Made by a program: the position numbers and the translations under genes
Assembly: GCA_963579995.1 (NCBI GenBank)
Contig: CAUZIY010000174.1
Span: forward strand, 1-6,471
Direction of reading: 5' to 3'
DNA from: UBA6626 sp963579995
GTDB taxonomy: Bacteria; Planctomycetota; Phycisphaerae; Phycisphaerales; Phycisphaeraceae
DNA length: 6,471 nt
The notes under the pieces: model-generated
Told to the model about the DNA's origin: nothing
What the model saw: only the letters and a program-made list of their open reading frames with translations
Database searches by the model: none
Part shown: piece by piece, positions 5,714 to 6,471 of the stretch
Layout: each line of letters begins with the position of its first letter
Position numbering within the stretch: position 1 is the first letter of the stretch

Positions 5714-6100
5714 TTACGTAGTGCGTTGAGCGGTACTCAGTTGGATGTAGGTATTGCGCAACTCGTATAATGTGGTGCTTAGCAGTTGCTGCTCTTCTTC
5801 GTCGAGGTTACCCTTCGTCTTGTCTTCGATCACAGTAAGCATGTCGATGTGATGCCGCGCCAAGTCCGGGTGTGTAACCCGCTGGCCGGTCCTAGGGTCA
5901 GGTATCGCGCCCATGGCAAACAGTGCCTGGGTTGCCATGGTGCTGACCAGCGTCTGGAAATTAGCCTCGGGCACGGTCCCGGCACCAGGGCGACCTTCAG
6001 GGCTCTTTGTCTGTTCGGACAAACGCTCTTTCTCGGCTTGGGCTTGCGCCTTCCAGTCCGAGTCGATGTGAATTTTCATCTCTTCATTTTGATCGGCCAT
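5714..6100 (-). CDS. DUF1844 domain protein
   Basis: The 128-residue product has a charged N-terminal segment (1-45) with IHIDSDWKAQAQAEKERL (10-27) and then the DUF1844 core: NFQTLVSTMATQALFAMGAIPDP (47-69), TGQ (71-73), LARHHIDMLTVIEDKTKGNL (80-99) and EEEQQLLSTTLYELRNTYI (101-119). The core is two amphipathic helical hairpins with the family-typical DML..IE.KTKGNL signature. The family occurs in planctomycetes, acidobacteria, deltaproteobacteria and relatives and has no established function. Length is normal for the family. No signal peptide or long membrane helix is present, so it is probably cytosolic or peripheral. The start ATG at 6098-6100 has GAGA about 7 bases upstream. It heads a likely two-gene unit with the PH-like membrane protein. 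Confidence 0.9.
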   Translation of the reverse strand: MADQNEEMKIHIDSDWKAQAQAEKERLSEQTKSPEGRPGAGTVPEANFQTLVSTMATQALFAMGAIPDPRTGQRVTHPDLARHHIDMLTVIEDKTKGNLDEEEQQLLSTTLYELRNTYIQLSTAQRTT

Positions 6101-6214
6101 GGTATTCTCGCTTTGGGGTTAAAAATGCCGGTCTGCGGATTGAGTATAGACTGCAATGCATCGGTTGGCGAACCAGATATACATGTGTTGGCCAGGCAGG
6201 GTTAAAGTGGGGTT

Positions 6215-6229
6215 GCCGCATTGTGCGGC
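6215..6229. repeat. 6-bp hairpin with 3-base loop
   Basis: GCCGCA-TTG-TGCGGC is a perfect GC-rich stem. On the plus strand it is followed by CATGGTTTT, and on the minus strand by AACCCCACTTTAA; neither is a convincing terminator tail. Confidence 0.4.
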
Positions 6230-6287
6230 CATGGTTTTGGCGTTTCTACTCGAGCATGTGGCTGAGGAATTCTCCCCCCTGTCGGTG

Positions 6288-6340
6288 GCAACTGCTCATT
6301 ATTAGATTAGTAAACTCCCCTGAAGGTGGCGGGCAGTTGC
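6288..6340. repeat. Inverted repeat of 10 bp around a 33-base loop
   Basis: GCAACTGCTC (6288-6297) pairs with GGGCAGTTGC (6331-6340) with one T-G pair. No T-run follows on either strand. It lies between the stop at 6394 and the DUF1844 gene, so on the minus strand it would be a 3' hairpin of the upstream gene or part of a DUF1844 leader RNA. Confidence 0.35.
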
Positions 6341-6393
6341 GCGAGTGCGGGCCATGGTCAGTTGGGTTGCTGGTCCTTGTTTTCGACGGCAGT

Positions 6394-6471
6394 CTAATAA
6401 GCGTCATCGCGCTGTTGCAGGTAAACCTTCACGTGCCAACCCGTTTGGAGATACCGGTTTTCATTGGGAAT
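6394..6471 (-). CDS. C-terminal end of a protein resembling the LolA-like gene, cut by window end
   Basis: A minus-strand frame open to the window edge encodes 25 residues, IPNENRYLQTGWHVKVYLQQ and then RDDAY, ending at TAG 6394-6396. The stretch P.E....GWHVKVY matches the end of the LolA-like product in this window (VPHERGWHVEVRPYE), in the same place relative to the C-terminus. This suggests a second LolA-like protein upstream of the DUF1844 gene. Only 25 residues are visible, so the family call is provisional. It is too far (293 bases) from the DUF1844 gene to assume one transcript. Confidence 0.45.
   Translation of the reverse strand: MPNENRYLQTGWHVKVYLQQRDDAY

Larger units (their letters stand above)
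6101..6393. other. 293-base gap upstream of the DUF1844 gene
   Basis: No supported gene. A 37-codon minus-strand frame beginning MAAQCGNPTL (6231 down to 6118) has no recognisable features. The gap holds two inverted repeats (6215-6229 and 6288-6340) and two loose direct repeats: GTGCGGCCATGGT (6223-6235) against GTGCGGGCCATGGT (6345-6358), and CTCCC..TG..GGTGGC (6272-6289 against 6315-6330). A TATACT on the minus strand (6150-6145) could be a -10 for the DUF1844 gene, with no good -35. Confidence 0.5.

Noticed and set aside
5786..6205. A 139-codon plus-strand open frame.
   Set aside because: It is the reverse of the DUF1844 gene, whose family signature on the other strand is unmistakable.

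Overview
The window reads as part of a Gram-negative chromosome of intermediate GC content, most likely a planctomycete and perhaps of the Phycisphaerae type. This rests on gene content: a DUF1844 protein, LolA-like periplasmic proteins, an IspD enlarged by insertions, and a class V aminotransferase ending in SPHYYNT. The taxonomic call is an inference. I see no tRNA, rRNA, insertion sequence, CRISPR array or phage gene.

Left half, plus strand. The window opens inside the last 49 codons of a gene that looks like queF (7-cyano-7-deazaguanine reductase, queuosine pathway). A 383-base gap with a perfect 8-bp inverted repeat follows. Then come ispD (MEP isoprenoid pathway), a doubtful 76-codon ORF overlapping the end of ispD, and a class V PLP-dependent aminotransferase that lacks the cysteine-desulfurase active-site loop.

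Right half, minus strand. Transcription converges on the aminotransferase with only 7 bases between the two stop codons. Read in the direction of transcription, the window first has the last 25 codons of a protein whose C-terminus resembles the LolA-like protein further on. Next is a 293-base gap with two inverted repeats. A probable two-gene unit follows: a DUF1844 protein and a two-helix membrane protein with a PH-like tail, separated by a 46-base spacer carrying a 19-bp near-palindrome. That unit ends at candidate terminators. A second probable unit of three genes comes next: a short protein built from fragments of glycoside hydrolase family 2, a four-helix membrane protein with a histidine near the membrane edge or core of three helices, and a LolA-like exported protein.

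The housekeeping genes (queF, ispD) are ordinary. The interest lies in the minus-strand cell-envelope cluster, above all the GH2-like protein that has lost its N-terminal domain, its GNE motif and half its barrel, yet keeps an open frame next to membrane and periplasmic partners. I did not find a clearly new defence or mobile system; the best candidate for something undescribed is this three-gene envelope cluster.
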